NCBI GenBank assembly: GCA_031278175.1
Contig: JAITLB010000229.1
Span: 1-46,128 of the forward strand
DNA from: Christensenellaceae bacterium
GTDB lineage: Bacteria; Bacillota; Clostridia; Christensenellales; DTU072
DNA: 46,128 bases
Reading direction: 5' to 3'
Below the pieces are notes generated by a model, which was given only the letters and a program-made list of their open reading frames with translations, was not told where the DNA came from and did no database searches. A program made the translations under genes and the position numbers. Of this stretch, positions 44,929 to 46,128 are shown piece after piece. The stretch's first letter is position 1. Every line of letters starts with the position of its first letter.

Positions 44929-44957
44929 ATTATAGCACTTAAAAAGACAATTTGCAA
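44929..44957 (-). promoter_or_regulatory. Promoter of birA
   Basis: On the minus strand, TTGCAA (44957-44952), a 17-nt spacer and an extended -10 box TGCTATAAT (TATAAT at 44934-44929) lie about 33 bp upstream of the ATG. Confidence 0.6.
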
Positions 44958-45241
44958 AACCATATCAAACATTGTTTTTGAGTAGTGATAAATTTATGCT
45001 GGGTAGGCCGGCTTGAGATGGTGGACACAAATCCAAATCCCTTTGTATAAAAAATAAGCAAACGTACAAAACTTGCACGAGTATTTTCTAAGTGTGTCTT
45101 TAAAAAACAAATGTTTTTCCTTGCATAAAACTTATAATTTTGTAATGACATATTTACAAAACTACACTATTTTGGTATAATATATAGTGTCTTAACAATA
45201 AGTTAGAGTACCCCATTCAAATACTTATAAGACCGAGTTCC
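44958..45241. other. Intergenic region left of the protease relic
   Basis: The stretch is AT-rich. Around 45163-45191, ACACTAT and ATAGTGT form a 7-bp inverted repeat enclosing TATAAT. The missing N-terminal half of the protease relic would be expected here, but I cannot read it in any frame. Confidence 0.4.
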
Positions 45242-45669
45242 GATTACATAAACAATGAAAACACGGACTATGATTATGCCGTGCTATAATTAAATTCTAC
45301 AATAGGCAATCGGCAGGTTTGTTTGGGACACACAACCAGAGTAGCTCACTAACTGGAGATTCGATTACATCTACAGGTTATCTGGAGAAATGAACTGAAA
45401 TGATGTCTGCCAAAACGTGGGGTATGAGTGGAACTGTTTCATCTACATTCACTTATACTTTTCGCTATGCAGTCGATACTAGTATCGGACAGAGCGGATC
45501 ACCAGTTTATAAATATTCATCAACCCATGGATATCAGGTCGTTGGAATACACACTTATGGGGCTAAATTTTTAGGTTCTATAGTATTTCAAAACAATTTT
45601 GCTACTAGAATAACGAGCAATTTGTTTGATTTTTTCGCCTCATTTAGAAACCAGGAGGTATCAGTATGA
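45242..45669 (+). pseudogene. Decayed V8/glutamyl-endopeptidase-like serine protease
   Basis: The reading starts DYINNENTDYDYAVL, containing the catalytic Asp motif of trypsin-like S1B proteases. It meets an in-frame TAA, then continues LNSTIGNRQ. A frame change near 45310-45320 leads to LFGTHNQSS, then GDSITSTGYLEK, where an in-frame TGA interrupts (45391-45393). The rest, from ATG 45400, has the catalytic Ser motif SIGQSGSPVY, then VVGIHTYG and ATRITSNLFDFF. Signal peptide and catalytic His are missing. Two stops, one frameshift and an absent N-terminus make it a pseudogene. Its tail still overlaps the next gene as ATGA. Confidence 0.8.
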
Positions 45670-46031
45670 AAGTTTTAGGATTGTTGTTATTAGTGATTCT
45701 ATTGCCGATTGTCTTATTGAATTCAATTATAATAGGCAAAGAATTCTATAATGTTCCTGTACTATGTGTAGATGAAAATGGTAATAAACTTCCCGAAGGC
45801 ACAGAGTTGCAGTTGGATTATCTCGGTAAAGATACGAGAGAGTTAGCTGTAATTTATACTGTTAAACCTAATGGGACGATAGTAATTACAACACTATACC
45901 CGCCCAAAGAAATTGCCACCTCATGTATTATTGACAATGTAAGGTATAGAGCCAACTATACGATTACTCGCAAAACATTAGTATCTGGAAAAAAAATTGT
46001 ATTAACATTTCAGAAACAAAAAAGCGTATAG
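45666..46031 (+). CDS. Small exported or membrane-anchored hypothetical protein
   Basis: The 121 residues start with a hydrophobic segment (VLGLLLLVILLPIVLLNSII) that is a signal anchor or signal peptide. A predicted beta-rich domain of about 95 residues follows (VPVLCVDENGNKLPEGTEL, then VYTVKPNGTIVITT-like strands). AGGAGG lies just before the ATG, and the start overlaps the protease relic's stop, so the two were once one coupled unit. I do not recognise the family. The domain reminds one of small immunoglobulin-like or Cna-B-type folds but this is a guess. Confidence 0.7.
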   Translation: MKVLGLLLLVILLPIVLLNSIIIGKEFYNVPVLCVDENGNKLPEGTELQLDYLGKDTRELAVIYTVKPNGTIVITTLYPPKEIATSCIIDNVRYRANYTITRKTLVSGKKIVLTFQKQKSV

Positions 46032-46100
46032 TTTCTGATTATAAGAAAACAGTTAAATTCGAATTTGCATCTTTTAACAGTCGTTGTAAGGGTGTGAGTA

Positions 46101-46128
46101 ATGCGTGACACTGATGTTTATGTTACAC
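46101..46128 (+). CDS. Possible start of a gene cut by the window edge
   Basis: An ATG at 46101 is preceded by TAAGGG at about 9 nt and opens MRDTDVYVT before the sequence ends. It is co-oriented with the preceding gene. There are too few codons to judge it. Confidence 0.25.

Overview
The window looks like a chromosomal segment of an uncultured, low-GC Gram-positive bacterium of the Clostridia type. The evidence is gene content and order. A yabM-like flippase is followed by a yabN/mazG-like gene. The order ecfA1-ecfA2-ecfT-truA is typical of Firmicutes. There is a formate-tetrahydrofolate ligase, luxS, a BirA with a DNA-binding domain, and lipoproteins with InlB/BspA-type repeats. Most genes lie on the minus strand. 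TGA acts as a normal stop (for example the mazG/dus ATGA overlap), so the code is standard.

Layout. 1-5670 is an accessory zone: a 76-bp tandem repeat array, a decayed AlbA_2/Schlafen-type gene, an intact double-domain adenine methyltransferase, and the broken remnant of what is probably its restriction enzyme. 5673-9827 is a housekeeping cluster (hypothetical, flippase, MazG, Dus). 9892-12769 is a luxS - M29 peptidase - PlsC-like operon. Two small plus-strand genes, hflX and an iron alcohol dehydrogenase follow. 17259-18833 is a striking BioY-BioB fusion, preceded by a candidate structured RNA. mnmA, tRNA-Arg(CCG), an orphan transposase-type zinc-ribbon protein, fhs, an acyl-CoA synthetase, tRNA-Gly(CCC) and a gene-poor 1.1-kb stretch come next. 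26571-27839 holds two tandem acetyltransferases. 27943-30884 holds two tandem paralogous membrane proteins of unknown function. 31097-35783 holds truA, the ECF energizing module and a second iron alcohol dehydrogenase. 35964-43448 holds an orphan HPt protein, a full-length PurL-like protein that has lost its catalytic residues, and a large surface lipoprotein. The window ends with birA, a decayed V8-type serine protease and a small exported protein.

How the genes connect. The ECF module (AAT) needs substrate-specific S components. The BioY half of the BioY-BioB fusion is a natural client, and BirA uses and senses biotin, so three loci here form a biotin acquisition, final synthesis and ligation set. 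No bioA, bioD or bioF was seen in the window. The dus/mazG and hflX/mnmA/truA genes cover nucleotide sanitation, tRNA modification and ribosome-associated functions.

The most unusual observations are the intact but catalytically dead PurL homologue in an apparent operon with an InlB/BspA lipoprotein, the BioY-BioB fusion, the tandem unknown membrane proteins, and the restriction-modification locus whose methyltransferase survived while its nuclease did not.
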